The notes under the pieces were generated by a model. It did no database searches. It was not told where the DNA came from and saw only the letters and a list, made by a program, of their open reading frames with translations. This document shows, piece by piece, positions 1 through 7,718 of a DNA stretch of 37,976 nucleotides. The stretch spans positions 1-37,976 of the forward strand of contig JAUWSQ010000024.1 in NCBI GenBank assembly GCA_030609965.1. Direction: 5' to 3'. The position numbers were made by a program, and so were the translations under genes. This DNA comes from Candidatus Fermentibacterota bacterium. Its GTDB lineage: Bacteria; Fermentibacterota; Fermentibacteria; Fermentibacterales; JCC-6. Within the stretch, counting starts at the first letter, position 1. The number at the start of each line of letters is the position of its first letter.

Positions 1-1289
1 AGCAATACAGTGTAGCCACCATGACGGAGAAGAGTATTCACTCTCTTACCGATGTATTGTTCGGTAGCAATCAGGGAGTTCAGAATACCGATTCCTCCCA
101 TTTCTGAAAAGGCGATTTCGATATTATCCGGGTCTGCAAGGTCGACGGAAAGTGGCAAGCCGATAGAAAGTCTGCTGAAGATCTCATGAACAAATCCATC
201 GGGAAGGAGCCTTTCAAGACCAAGATTGATATCAATAATATCTGCCCTTCCCTGAGCCCTGGCCAGGGAAATAACGGAGAAAAAATCTCCTTCTGAAAGG
301 GAACTCTGCAGGTTCTTTTTTCCGGTAGGGTTGATGGATTCCCCAATCGTAAGCATCCTGTCGCCAATAGTGACCATTCTGTCCACAGATGTCAGAAGCT
401 GAAGTGTTTCGGGGTGCGATTCAGCTACCGGACGATAACCAATGGTAGTAACATACTCCCGAACATGAACAGGACTGCTGCCACAGCAGCCGCCGATTAT
501 GGCGGCTCCGCTCCGCGCAAAATCCTCGAGCCAGCCAGCAAATCTTTCCGGAGTCATATCGTACACTCCGTTTACGGGAAGACCGGCATTGGGCTCAGAT
601 GTTACCCATCTTCCGGAGAACCGCACCATCTCCTGAATTATCGGCAGCAATTTCTCTGGTCCCGTACCGCAATTAGCACCAACTGCATCCACCGGAAGTT
701 GATTCGCAAGAACTACAAGTGCTGTTGGTGACGTGCCGGACAGTGACAGAGAACCGTCGCTGAAAGTCATCTGGGCCGAGATGAAAGCATCGGGAACGTT
801 GTCCCGTGTGGCGAGAACAGCAGCCTTCAGCTCCCTTGGATCTGAGAATGTTTCGAGAAAGAAAATATCTATACCCGCAGCAGCAAGAGCTTCTACCTGT
901 GTACTGAAAAGGTGATAGGCATCTTTCCATGTCATTGTTCCCGAAGGATGTATAAGTCTGCCGGTGGGACCGATGCTGGCCGCGACCAGGGCTCTGCCAC
1001 CCACAGCATCAAGTGCTGCGCCTGCAAGCCTGTGGTTAATATCTTTTATACTGTCAGCTGTTTTGAGGGTTGTTCTTGTTCCACCGAAAGTGCACGTAAG
1101 GACAATATCGGCACCTGCTTCGGCGAAGTCGGAATGTACAGCTCTGAGAATTTCAGTATTTGATAACGCCCATTCCTCAGTTGCTGCACCGGAAGGCATG
1201 CCCCTTCTTTGAAGTTCGGCTCCCGTTCCACCGTCCAGGAATACCACTCTTTTCTGAAGGAGATCACGCAATTTCCGCGACTGTGTCAT
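1..1289 (-). CDS. metH: Methionine synthase, homocysteine- and folate-binding part (MetH N-terminal region; runs off the left edge)
   Basis: The frame is open from an ATG at 1289 to position 1 (429 codons), so the C-terminal part is missing from the window. Residues 1-285 form a homocysteine S-methyltransferase barrel that carries the expected zinc ligands: Cys207 in GANCG and Cys268-Cys269 in GGCCG. From about residue 313 the pterin-binding domain begins with IGESINPTGKK, the methionine synthase form of that motif. The family transfers a methyl group from methyl-tetrahydrofolate through cobalamin to homocysteine in the cytoplasm. The cobalamin-binding domain would lie off-window or in a separate gene. 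The start lies four bases after the stop of the upstream homocysteine methyltransferase/MTHFR gene, so the two are co-transcribed. MetH assignment is secure for the visible part; domain composition beyond the edge is unknown. Confidence 0.9.
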   Translation of the reverse strand, partial: MTQSRKLRDLLQKRVVFLDGGTGAELQRRGMPSGAATEEWALSNTEILRAVHSDFAEAGADIVLTCTFGGTRTTLKTADSIKDINHRLAGAALDAVGGRALVAASIGPTGRLIHPSGTMTWKDAYHLFSTQVEALAAAGIDIFFLETFSDPRELKAAVLATRDNVPDAFISAQMTFSDGSLSLSGTSPTALVVLANQLPVDAVGANCGTGPEKLLPIIQEMVRFSGRWVTSEPNAGLPVNGVYDMTPERFAGWLEDFARSGAAIIGGCCGSSPVHVREYVTTIGYRPVAESHPETLQLLTSVDRMVTIGDRMLTIGESINPTGKKNLQSSLSEGDFFSVISLARAQGRADIIDINLGLERLLPDGFVHEIFSRLSIGLPLSVDLADPDNIEIAFSEMGGIGILNSLIATEQYIGKRVNTLLRHGGYTVL

Positions 1290-1293
1290 CCCA

Positions 1294-3084
1294 TTACCCC
1301 CGCCATTCTTCTGCAAGTTTCATCATACCCTTTCTCGAACCGGCAATGTAAACGCCTGAGACCATTTTCCTCATTCCATCAATCAGCCCGGAGAGATAAT
1401 CTAAAGAATAGGAGAGAACATCACAGTCCTCCAGTTCATGTACCCTTGCAAGTATATGATCAGGTATCGATATGCCTGGAACTTCGGATGCAAGGTATTG
1501 CGCAGAATATTTGTTCCGAAAGGGCATCAAGGCTGGAAGAACAGGATACTCCTCGAGGAGTGCAGCCGATCTCTCCAGTGTCTCCATGGAAAAGACAGGC
1601 TGGGTTATAAAGAATCTGCAGCCTGCGTCCCATCGCCTTGTAACTTTATCAACCGAATTCGGGTCTCCGAGGGCCAAGGCAGTTCCAGGGAAGAAACCGG
1701 CACCTGCTCCTATTTTCCTTCCGTTAAGATCCTGTCCACAGGCAAGATGCTGCAGCAGTTTAAGGGTCTGTTCTGTTGTAAGATCGTACACAGCGGTAGA
1801 CTCCGGATAATCCCCAAGAGAGGGAGGATCCCCTGAAATAAGAAAGATACCCTGCAGGCCACTCCCGGAAAGAGCAAGGAGGTCCGACTGGATGCGGGTA
1901 AGGCTTCTGTCGCGCAGGGCAAAATGAATCAGCGGTTCGATTCCGAGTTTTTCCCGAAGGTAAAGCCCTGATATAGAAGGAGACATTCTTACTTTTCCCA
2001 TCGGTGAATCAGGGATACTTATCGTAACGGGAGCGAACCTCCCCATTTTTTCAGCCCTGGAGGAAAATATCGACATGTCACCGCCCCTCGGAGGCAGGAG
2101 TTCAAGAATAAGTGCATTTCCGGCTTCGAGTTGTGCCGAGAGAGCTGGCGGATCGCAGGTCGATCCGGAATCATGGATATCATCCGTATCATCAGGGCTC
2201 CAGGATGAGGTAATTCTGACTTCCGTACCTGCAGAGAGATTTCGCGATAGTGTGGAGATGAAATCCGGTGTTGTTCCGCAGCATCCACCTATCAGATAAG
2301 TACTGCTGCTGATGCACGACAGCATGCATCTGCAGAAATGATCGGGGTTTTCCGGAAATACGAAACGACCATCGATGTATTTTCCCGTTCCCGAATTTGG
2401 CTGTAGCATCTGGGGGAAAGGTGATGATGTTGCGAACCTTCTGTGAATGTCCAGGAACTGAAGAGGACCAATTCCATGATTGGAGCCGAGCATTACTATG
2501 TCCGTGTTCTCGAATTGCCCGATGGAATCTTTGATGGAAAAACCAGAAGGTGTCAGGAGATCGTGACCGTATGTAAAACTGACAGCGATAGGAATATCAC
2601 TCGAATAAGATCTTACGATATCGAATATGATTCTGGCCTGTATCGGATCGACCTGTGTTTCAAGAAGTATTAGATCAACGCCTCCATTGAGTAAACCCTT
2701 GATCTGTGGAGCGTATGTTTCGCATAGTCTATCAGGATTTCCGTGTTCGGTTCGGAAGGAGCGGCCTGTCTCCGGAGGGCCGATAGAACCCATTACAGTG
2801 CAGTTTATGTTTCGTGCTGCGAGTTTAACCGCCCGGTAGTTGATCTCTTCGCACCTGTCTGCCAGCCCATGCGTGTCCAGCTTAACCGTGTTTGCGTCGA
2901 ATGTGTTTGCTGTAAGTACCTGTGCACCGGCTGAAGCGTAATCGCGATGTATGCTTGCGAGTATTTCTGGAGATCTGATAACTGCTTCGCATGCCAGGTA
3001 ATTACATGGATATCCAAGCGAGAAAAGATATTCACCGATAGCGCCATCGGCCAAAAGGATTTTTCCATTATTCAGGAGATTCAT
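1294..3084 (-). CDS. Bifunctional homocysteine S-methyltransferase / 5,10-methylenetetrahydrofolate reductase (YitJ-type)
   Basis: This is a 596-residue protein. Residues 1-285 are a homocysteine methyltransferase barrel (LADGAIGEYL near the start, GSIGP at 99-103, GGCCG at 266-270). Residues from about 325 form a methylene-THF reductase barrel (LELLPPRG, SGDPP and FITQPVF motifs). The reductase supplies methyl-THF to methionine synthase, and metH is the next gene downstream. The arrangement is that of the YitJ-like fusion. One oddity is that the first zinc cysteine, found in GxNC of the family, is His203 here (GSNHG), while Cys268-Cys269 remain. The methyltransferase half may use a Cys-Cys-His zinc site or may be inactive, with the adjacent metH doing the catalysis. 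The ATG at 3084 follows the epimerase gene by about 60 bases. Confidence 0.88.
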   Translation of the reverse strand: MNLLNNGKILLADGAIGEYLFSLGYPCNYLACEAVIRSPEILASIHRDYASAGAQVLTANTFDANTVKLDTHGLADRCEEINYRAVKLAARNINCTVMGSIGPPETGRSFRTEHGNPDRLCETYAPQIKGLLNGGVDLILLETQVDPIQARIIFDIVRSYSSDIPIAVSFTYGHDLLTPSGFSIKDSIGQFENTDIVMLGSNHGIGPLQFLDIHRRFATSSPFPQMLQPNSGTGKYIDGRFVFPENPDHFCRCMLSCISSSTYLIGGCCGTTPDFISTLSRNLSAGTEVRITSSWSPDDTDDIHDSGSTCDPPALSAQLEAGNALILELLPPRGGDMSIFSSRAEKMGRFAPVTISIPDSPMGKVRMSPSISGLYLREKLGIEPLIHFALRDRSLTRIQSDLLALSGSGLQGIFLISGDPPSLGDYPESTAVYDLTTEQTLKLLQHLACGQDLNGRKIGAGAGFFPGTALALGDPNSVDKVTRRWDAGCRFFITQPVFSMETLERSAALLEEYPVLPALMPFRNKYSAQYLASEVPGISIPDHILARVHELEDCDVLSYSLDYLSGLIDGMRKMVSGVYIAGSRKGMMKLAEEWRG

Positions 3085-3145
3085 ATTCCCTCCTGCAGCA
3101 CAACTAATGAATTCTGAATGGTTTTATTGAGGTAGCGACGGATTG

Positions 3146-4081
3146 TTACATCCGACGCTCCCGCATAAAAGATACTGTATATTCAAGTCCTTCTTCAAAG
3201 GAAGTAACTGGTTCGTATCCAAGGAGTTTTCGCGCAAGGGAAATAGCAGCCCTGCTGTGTTTTACATCTCCAATACGCTCCGGTCTGTGGGAGGGTTTGA
3301 TATCCATTCTGCCCGTAAGGCGGCCTATCGCATTCGCCAGATGATTAACGGTAATACTGTCACCGCAGGCAATATTCATCATCATTCCCGAAGCAGCCTT
3401 CGAATCCGCGGCAAGAAGATTTGCGTGAACAACATTGGCTATATACGTGAAATCCCTTGATTGCTGTCCATCACCGTTTATCAGCGGTCTTTGTTCCTCC
3501 ATGCAGGCACGTATGAATAACGGAATAACGGCCGAGTAAGGACTGTCTGGGTCCTGATAAGGACCAAATACGTTGAAATACCTCAATGCCACGGTTTCCA
3601 GCCCGTAAATGTGGTGAAAAACATGCATGTATTTTTCACCAGCAAGTTTGCTTACCGCATAAGGAGAGAGCGGTCTTACGTGAAGTCCCTCAGTCTTAAC
3701 CTGTTCGGGCGCATCTCCGTAAATTGACGAGGAAGAAGCGAACAGAACCCTTCTGCAGCCAGCGTCCAACGCCGCATGAAGAATATTCAGCGTTCCGGTT
3801 ACGTTCACTTCATTGGTCGTGATCGGGTCGGCAATTGAACGGGGAACACTGGGAAGAGCTCCCTGGTGGAAAACAACTTCCACACCTTCCATTGCTTTTC
3901 TGACGATGTGATAACTCCGTATGTCACCTTCCACTATTTCAATATCATTTCTTATATCAGCAAGATTAGACCAGTGCCCTGTGGAGAAGTTATCCAGAAT
4001 TCTTACTTTGATCCCTCTAACCAGAGCTTCCCTTGCAATATTGCTGCCTATAAAACCGGCGCCTCCCGTTACTAGATACAT
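3146..4081 (-). CDS. NAD-dependent sugar-nucleotide epimerase/dehydratase (extended SDR, GalE/WbpP-like)
   Basis: The protein has 311 residues, the usual length for a UDP-hexose 4-epimerase-type extended short-chain dehydrogenase. The NAD-binding motif TGGAGFIG lies at residues 5-12. The catalytic Ser region is at 116-119 and the Tyr141-x-x-x-Lys145 pair sits in SPYAVSKLAGE. RYFNVFGPYQDP is the usual substrate-loop signature. It probably acts on a UDP- or other nucleotide-linked sugar in the cytoplasm for surface polysaccharide. The substrate cannot be told from the sequence, and UDP-glucose or UDP-GlcNAc 4-epimerase are the best guesses. Its ATG directly abuts the larB stop codon, and an AGGGGAA ribosome-binding site lies inside the larB end, so it belongs to the lar-met operon although no functional link is evident. 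Confidence 0.85.
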   Translation of the reverse strand: MYLVTGGAGFIGSNIAREALVRGIKVRILDNFSTGHWSNLADIRNDIEIVEGDIRSYHIVRKAMEGVEVVFHQGALPSVPRSIADPITTNEVNVTGTLNILHAALDAGCRRVLFASSSSIYGDAPEQVKTEGLHVRPLSPYAVSKLAGEKYMHVFHHIYGLETVALRYFNVFGPYQDPDSPYSAVIPLFIRACMEEQRPLINGDGQQSRDFTYIANVVHANLLAADSKAASGMMMNIACGDSITVNHLANAIGRLTGRMDIKPSHRPERIGDVKHSRAAISLARKLLGYEPVTSFEEGLEYTVSFMRERRM

Positions 4082-4840
4082 CTATTCAGTTCCCCTCAGG
4101 ATTCTCAGTGCCGCTGCAGCGGCTCCGAGGCCATTATCAATATTAAGAACACATATCCCCGGGCTGCATGAGTTGAGCATGGAAAGCAGCGCGGTAACCC
4201 CTCCAAAAGCAGTACCGTAGCCCGTTGAAGTTGGTACAGCAACCACCGGGCCTCGATATAAGCCCCCGATCACTGTAGGCAGAGCAGCGTCCATTCCTGC
4301 AAAGACAATGCATACAGAACACTTCTTTAAAGATGGAAGAACTTCGGTAAGTCTGTGTACTCCCGCTACACCGATATCGCAGAAGCGGCGGGTATCAACT
4401 TTCATCGCTTGAAGAACAACAAAAGCTTCTTCAACGGCATGAAGATCCGAGGTGCCTGCAGAAACAACTGCCACCGAGCCTTCGTTACAATCAGGATTTT
4501 CCTGGTATTCTCCCGTTATGAACATTCTTCCGCGCTGCGTATACTGTCCTTCAGGAAATGCTTCAAGAAGGATGCTGCCGAGGTCTTTACTCGTTCTGGA
4601 GACAATTGCAAAACCTGTTCTGCTGAAAAGGTTCTCCGTGATCTTCACTACCTCATCAGGGGTCTTGCCCTGTGCCAGAATGACTTCCGGCAGGACAGCA
4701 GTTATCCCTCTTCCAGTATCCACCCTGGCAAATCCCAGATCAGAGGTAAGATGGGAGTTAAGCAGCCTGAGAGCATCTTCTGGAGAGATATTACCCTGAC
4801 CGAGAACTGAAAGCAGAGCTTTAATACTGCCGTTTTTCAT
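4082..4840 (-). CDS. larB: LarB, nicotinate-nucleotide carboxylase/hydrolase of nickel-pincer cofactor synthesis
   Basis: The 252-residue product has the PurE-like C-terminal domain of LarB: GVAGVHRL at 157-164, VFAGMDAALPTVIGGL at 179-194 and TGYGTAFGG at 206-214. In Lactiplantibacillus, LarB carboxylates the pyridinium ring of nicotinic acid adenine dinucleotide and cleaves the phosphoanhydride. Cys225 in LNSCSPG matches the position of the cysteine reported to form the covalent adduct there. The ATG at 4840 is preferred over an upstream in-frame TTG at 4846 because a weak AAGAAG site is properly spaced from it. It lies between the thioredoxin-like gene (29 bases upstream) and the epimerase (no gap). 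PurE itself is excluded by the length and the LarB-type N-terminal half. Confidence 0.92.
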   Translation of the reverse strand: MKNGSIKALLSVLGQGNISPEDALRLLNSHLTSDLGFARVDTGRGITAVLPEVILAQGKTPDEVVKITENLFSRTGFAIVSRTSKDLGSILLEAFPEGQYTQRGRMFITGEYQENPDCNEGSVAVVSAGTSDLHAVEEAFVVLQAMKVDTRRFCDIGVAGVHRLTEVLPSLKKCSVCIVFAGMDAALPTVIGGLYRGPVVAVPTSTGYGTAFGGVTALLSMLNSCSPGICVLNIDNGLGAAAAALRILRGTE

Positions 4841-4869
4841 AACCAACTTCTTTGTGAACTTGCATGTGA

Positions 4870-5544
4870 TCAGTCTTCCTGATGTATTGTATTGGGTATG
4901 AAGGTACCGCCGTCAGGGCGATACACAACGATTTGAGAATAACGCATAGCCCGCAGCTGCTGCAGCAGATCATCGACTATGCCTCGAAGATCAGCCTTCT
5001 CCCAGCCGACGTAAAATCTCGCTGACACCCTTGCTCTTGAATCAAGCACAAGCACTGAAGGACAAGTACTGACATTAAAACGGCTGGATACTGTTCCTGT
5101 GTTGTCTATGATTACCGGGAATTTGATCCCCCAGTCCTCTACAATGCCATGTAATTCATCTATTGAGGTTTCTTCCGTCTGGATAGCAGCGATCACAGTA
5201 AAAGGTTCTTCTATGAATTCTTCGTGGATAGCCTCCAGTCGGGAGAAATACTGAAGATCGGTAAGGGTTGAAAGCCTGCAGAAAAACACCACCACCACAT
5301 GCCTGCTTAACTGATCATATAAACTCAGAGGCTCGCTTGAATTTATCCAGATATGATCACCGGGAAAATCCCCGACATCGGAAAGCACATTCTCTACTGG
5401 AGGTTCCGGCCCCAGATCGAAGAGAAATCCCAGAAAAAAAGCAGAAGCGATCATTGCTAAACCAAATACAATACCAGAGCGTATTCGTTTGCGGCTCAGC
5501 TCGGATCTTGGGAGTTCGTGTGAATAATTCTCCAGCAGAATCAC
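4870..5544 (-). CDS. Membrane-anchored thioredoxin-like protein lacking the CxxC motif
   Basis: The 224-residue protein begins with about 20 polar residues, then one hydrophobic segment (about 23-45) that acts as a signal anchor, and a thioredoxin-fold domain from about residue 60 facing outside the cytoplasm. The strand VVVVFF that normally precedes the active site is followed by C-R-L-S-T-L-T, so the two CxxC positions are Ser and Thr and only one displaced Cys remains. The cis-Pro loop STCPSV and the strand VLVLDS are kept. It is therefore probably not a standard disulfide oxidoreductase. The GTG start at 5544 overlaps the larC stop (GTGA), and larB follows, so it is embedded in the nickel-pincer operon. 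Its role there is unknown; redox sensing or metal or protein binding are possible. Confidence 0.7.
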   Translation of the reverse strand: MILLENYSHELPRSELSRKRIRSGIVFGLAMIASAFFLGFLFDLGPEPPVENVLSDVGDFPGDHIWINSSEPLSLYDQLSRHVVVVFFCRLSTLTDLQYFSRLEAIHEEFIEEPFTVIAAIQTEETSIDELHGIVEDWGIKFPVIIDNTGTVSSRFNVSTCPSVLVLDSRARVSARFYVGWEKADLRGIVDDLLQQLRAMRYSQIVVYRPDGGTFIPNTIHQED

Positions 5545-6725
5545 CCGCCTCTTTCATTCTCTAATGCTGCGAATCTGACTTCCGTAATAACTTGCTGTAC
5601 CGGGACATTATGCTGTCTGGAAGCTTCTGCGCAGTCCTCATATTCCGGTTCCGCCCGAAGAAGCGTTCCTTCCAGAAAGACCCTCTTTACTCTGATAGGG
5701 CCAAATATAGTTTCGACTGTTTGTTCGTCTCTGTCCAGGACAGCTCTTTCAACTGCACAGAGCCTCATTCCGATGGTCGAAGTATTTCTGAATATACACT
5801 CTATGACCGCATCTAATCTGGGCTCAGGACAAAGCACTGTAGCCTCTAATGCGGGTCTTCCCTTTCTGCCGACACACATGGCAGCATAGCAGTCAATTGC
5901 TCCCGATTCAAGGATTCTGACGGAAGTATCCGGCCAGATCCTTGCATCCATATCATCTACAACAGTCTTGATCTCTATGCAGCGATCGTTGCTCCAGCAA
6001 GTATCACCTGTGGTTTCACAGATTGTGAGACGGAGAAGATTCGGTCGCTGAAGATCTTTGGACCCTGCGCCCATTCCAGTGGTTTGCGGTTTCATGTGCG
6101 GGGGAGGGTCCAGCCAGGATTCAACCGCTGTAACCAGTATTGCAGCCCCGGTCGGTGTAGTAAGTTCACTGTTTATACCTGTTGGTGCTGTGGGAACACC
6201 ATTCAGAATATGCATTGTGGCAGGAGCAGGTACTGGCAGGGTGCCATGAGCGCATGTTAGAGTTCCTGTGCCTGTCGCAACAGCAGATGAGAAAATACGT
6301 TCTACTCCGAGAAGATGGAGGCCGCAGAAGGATCCAACGATGTCTATTATGGCATCCATGGCGCCCGTTTCGTGAAAATGAACTTTGTTGATTGAAATGC
6401 CGTGAGCGTGTGATTCCGCCTCCGCCAATCTTTGAAAGGCATTGCAGCTTTGTACTTTGACATATTCGGGCAGATCGGATTCTGAGATAATTTGCTGAAT
6501 ATCGGGAAGATGCCTGCAAGAAGTCTCCTCGGGAACAGTGACTGATACGAAAGTTCCCTGCAGATTCTTTCTCAGGACCTTATCCGCTGATAGTTCCCAC
6601 CCCTTCAAATCAAGCGAGCGAAGCATCTGCTCAAGCAGGACAATATCCAGACCGCAGTCCACAAGAGCTCCGAGAATCATGTTTCCCGAAATCCCGCAGA
6701 ATGGATCAAAAACAGCTATCTTCAT
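5541..6725 (-). CDS. larC: LarC, nickel insertase of nickel-pincer cofactor synthesis
   Basis: The 394-residue protein begins MKIAVFDPFCGISGNM, the LarC N-terminal signature. It contains VHFHETGAMDAIIDI at 115-129 and GTGTLTCAHGTLPVPAPAT at 152-170, all typical of the family. LarC uses CTP to place nickel into the dithio-pyridinium mononucleotide made by LarB and LarE. It is a single continuous frame rather than the LarC1/LarC2 frameshift arrangement of Lactiplantibacillus. I chose the ATG at 6725 because AAAGGAT precedes it with good spacing. An in-frame ATG at 6746 has no ribosome-binding site and would lie on the promoter -10 element. It is the first gene of the leftward operon. Confidence 0.93.
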   Translation of the reverse strand: MKIAVFDPFCGISGNMILGALVDCGLDIVLLEQMLRSLDLKGWELSADKVLRKNLQGTFVSVTVPEETSCRHLPDIQQIISESDLPEYVKVQSCNAFQRLAEAESHAHGISINKVHFHETGAMDAIIDIVGSFCGLHLLGVERIFSSAVATGTGTLTCAHGTLPVPAPATMHILNGVPTAPTGINSELTTPTGAAILVTAVESWLDPPPHMKPQTTGMGAGSKDLQRPNLLRLTICETTGDTCWSNDRCIEIKTVVDDMDARIWPDTSVRILESGAIDCYAAMCVGRKGRPALEATVLCPEPRLDAVIECIFRNTSTIGMRLCAVERAVLDRDEQTVETIFGPIRVKRVFLEGTLLRAEPEYEDCAEASRQHNVPVQQVITEVRFAALENERGG

Positions 6726-6748
6726 CACAATCCTTTTCTTCGGCATGC

Positions 6749-6773
6749 AGTATATTCAAACATGGTGTTTGAA
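6749..6773 (-). promoter_or_regulatory. Candidate larC promoter -10 with adjoining 19-bp palindrome (operator candidate)
   Basis: A perfect inverted repeat, TTCAAACA (6755-6762) and TGTTTGAA (6766-6773) with a 3-base centre, lies between larC and the divergent larE. On the minus strand it directly precedes TATACT (6754-6749), a good -10 element placed about 7 bases from the expected transcript start and 24-29 bases from the larC start codon. No good -35 is visible on that side. A palindrome in the spacer of a promoter in a divergent intergenic region is the usual place for a repressor or activator site. Which regulator binds is unknown, and a nickel- or substrate-responsive protein is only a guess. 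Confidence 0.5.
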
Positions 6774-6862
6774 CGAGCCGGGTGAGCCTGCCAGTACTCC
6801 TGCGGGCATTAATAACTACATAATATAACGGGCTGGAATATACCGTTACCATAGGAGGATAA

Positions 6863-7618
6863 TTGTCTTTTCCACAAACGCTGAAACAGAAGCTGCTCGA
6901 TAGGGGATGCTGCGGTATCCTTTTTTCAGGCGGGTTTGATAGCGAGGTTCTGCTCAGGTATGCCGCCGGGGTCCTTGGAGCTTCAAACATTGTGCCGCTT
7001 ACGGCAGATACAAGACTGCTGGCGGATTATTACAGAAAGCATATTCTCAGCGTTGCTGAAGAACTTTGCGTTGAAGCATTGTTTGTTTCCATTAATCCGC
7101 TGTCCATAAAAGAATTTACACAGAATACTGACAGGCGCTGCTATATCTGCAGGAAAGAAATTTACACCAGTCTGAAGGCGGAAGCACTTGCCCGGGGCTG
7201 CATTACTGTAATGGATGGAACCAATACTGATGATCTGAACGAATATAGACCGGGACTGGCCGCCGCGGCGGAGACTGGAATAGTCCATCCCTTCCTTGAA
7301 GCCCGTATGGGGAAGAGTGAAATTGCAAAGCTGGGTGTTTTCCTCGGCGTCAGGGGAAATCCTTCCGATTCCTGTCTTGCAACCAGAATTCCTCATGGGC
7401 AAACCATAACGATCGAATTACTTACCCTCATTGAAAGCATGGAAGCCCCTCTTCGTCCCTCTGTTAAAGGCAGATTACGCGTAACAGCGGGAACCGGCAG
7501 CCTGCACATTAATTATTCAGCGGTAGATGAGAAGCTGATTGAAAACAGTCTTGGACAGCTGAAGCGGATTGCGGAGAAATCAGGATTTGAAATAGAACTG
7601 CATTTATTGGAACCGTAG
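6863..7618 (+). CDS. larE: LarE, ATP-dependent sulfur transferase of nickel-pincer cofactor synthesis
   Basis: The 251-residue protein has the PP-loop SGGFDS at residues 22-27 that adenylates the substrate carboxylate. Cys171 in PSDSCLATRIP occupies the position of the sacrificial sulfur-donor cysteine of Lactiplantibacillus LarE. A CYIC pair (Cys93, Cys96) is also present. With Cys171 it could in principle hold an iron-sulfur cluster, as proposed for some LarE proteins that use a cluster rather than a sacrificial cysteine; this is inference. The start is TTG at 6863, chosen because a full AGGAGG (6853-6858) lies four bases upstream and no better start follows. It is transcribed away from larC, with the palindromic site between them. 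LarB, LarC and LarE make a complete cofactor pathway. Confidence 0.92.
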   Translation: MSFPQTLKQKLLDRGCCGILFSGGFDSEVLLRYAAGVLGASNIVPLTADTRLLADYYRKHILSVAEELCVEALFVSINPLSIKEFTQNTDRRCYICRKEIYTSLKAEALARGCITVMDGTNTDDLNEYRPGLAAAAETGIVHPFLEARMGKSEIAKLGVFLGVRGNPSDSCLATRIPHGQTITIELLTLIESMEAPLRPSVKGRLRVTAGTGSLHINYSAVDEKLIENSLGQLKRIAEKSGFEIELHLLEP

Positions 7619-7718
7619 AATCCTCCGTTACCGAATATTCCTATAAGCAGAACTGTACCAGGAGTTGACGTAGACACCTCGAATGCAAATTCTCTAATCA
7701 TCCGCGAAGGGAGTATGC

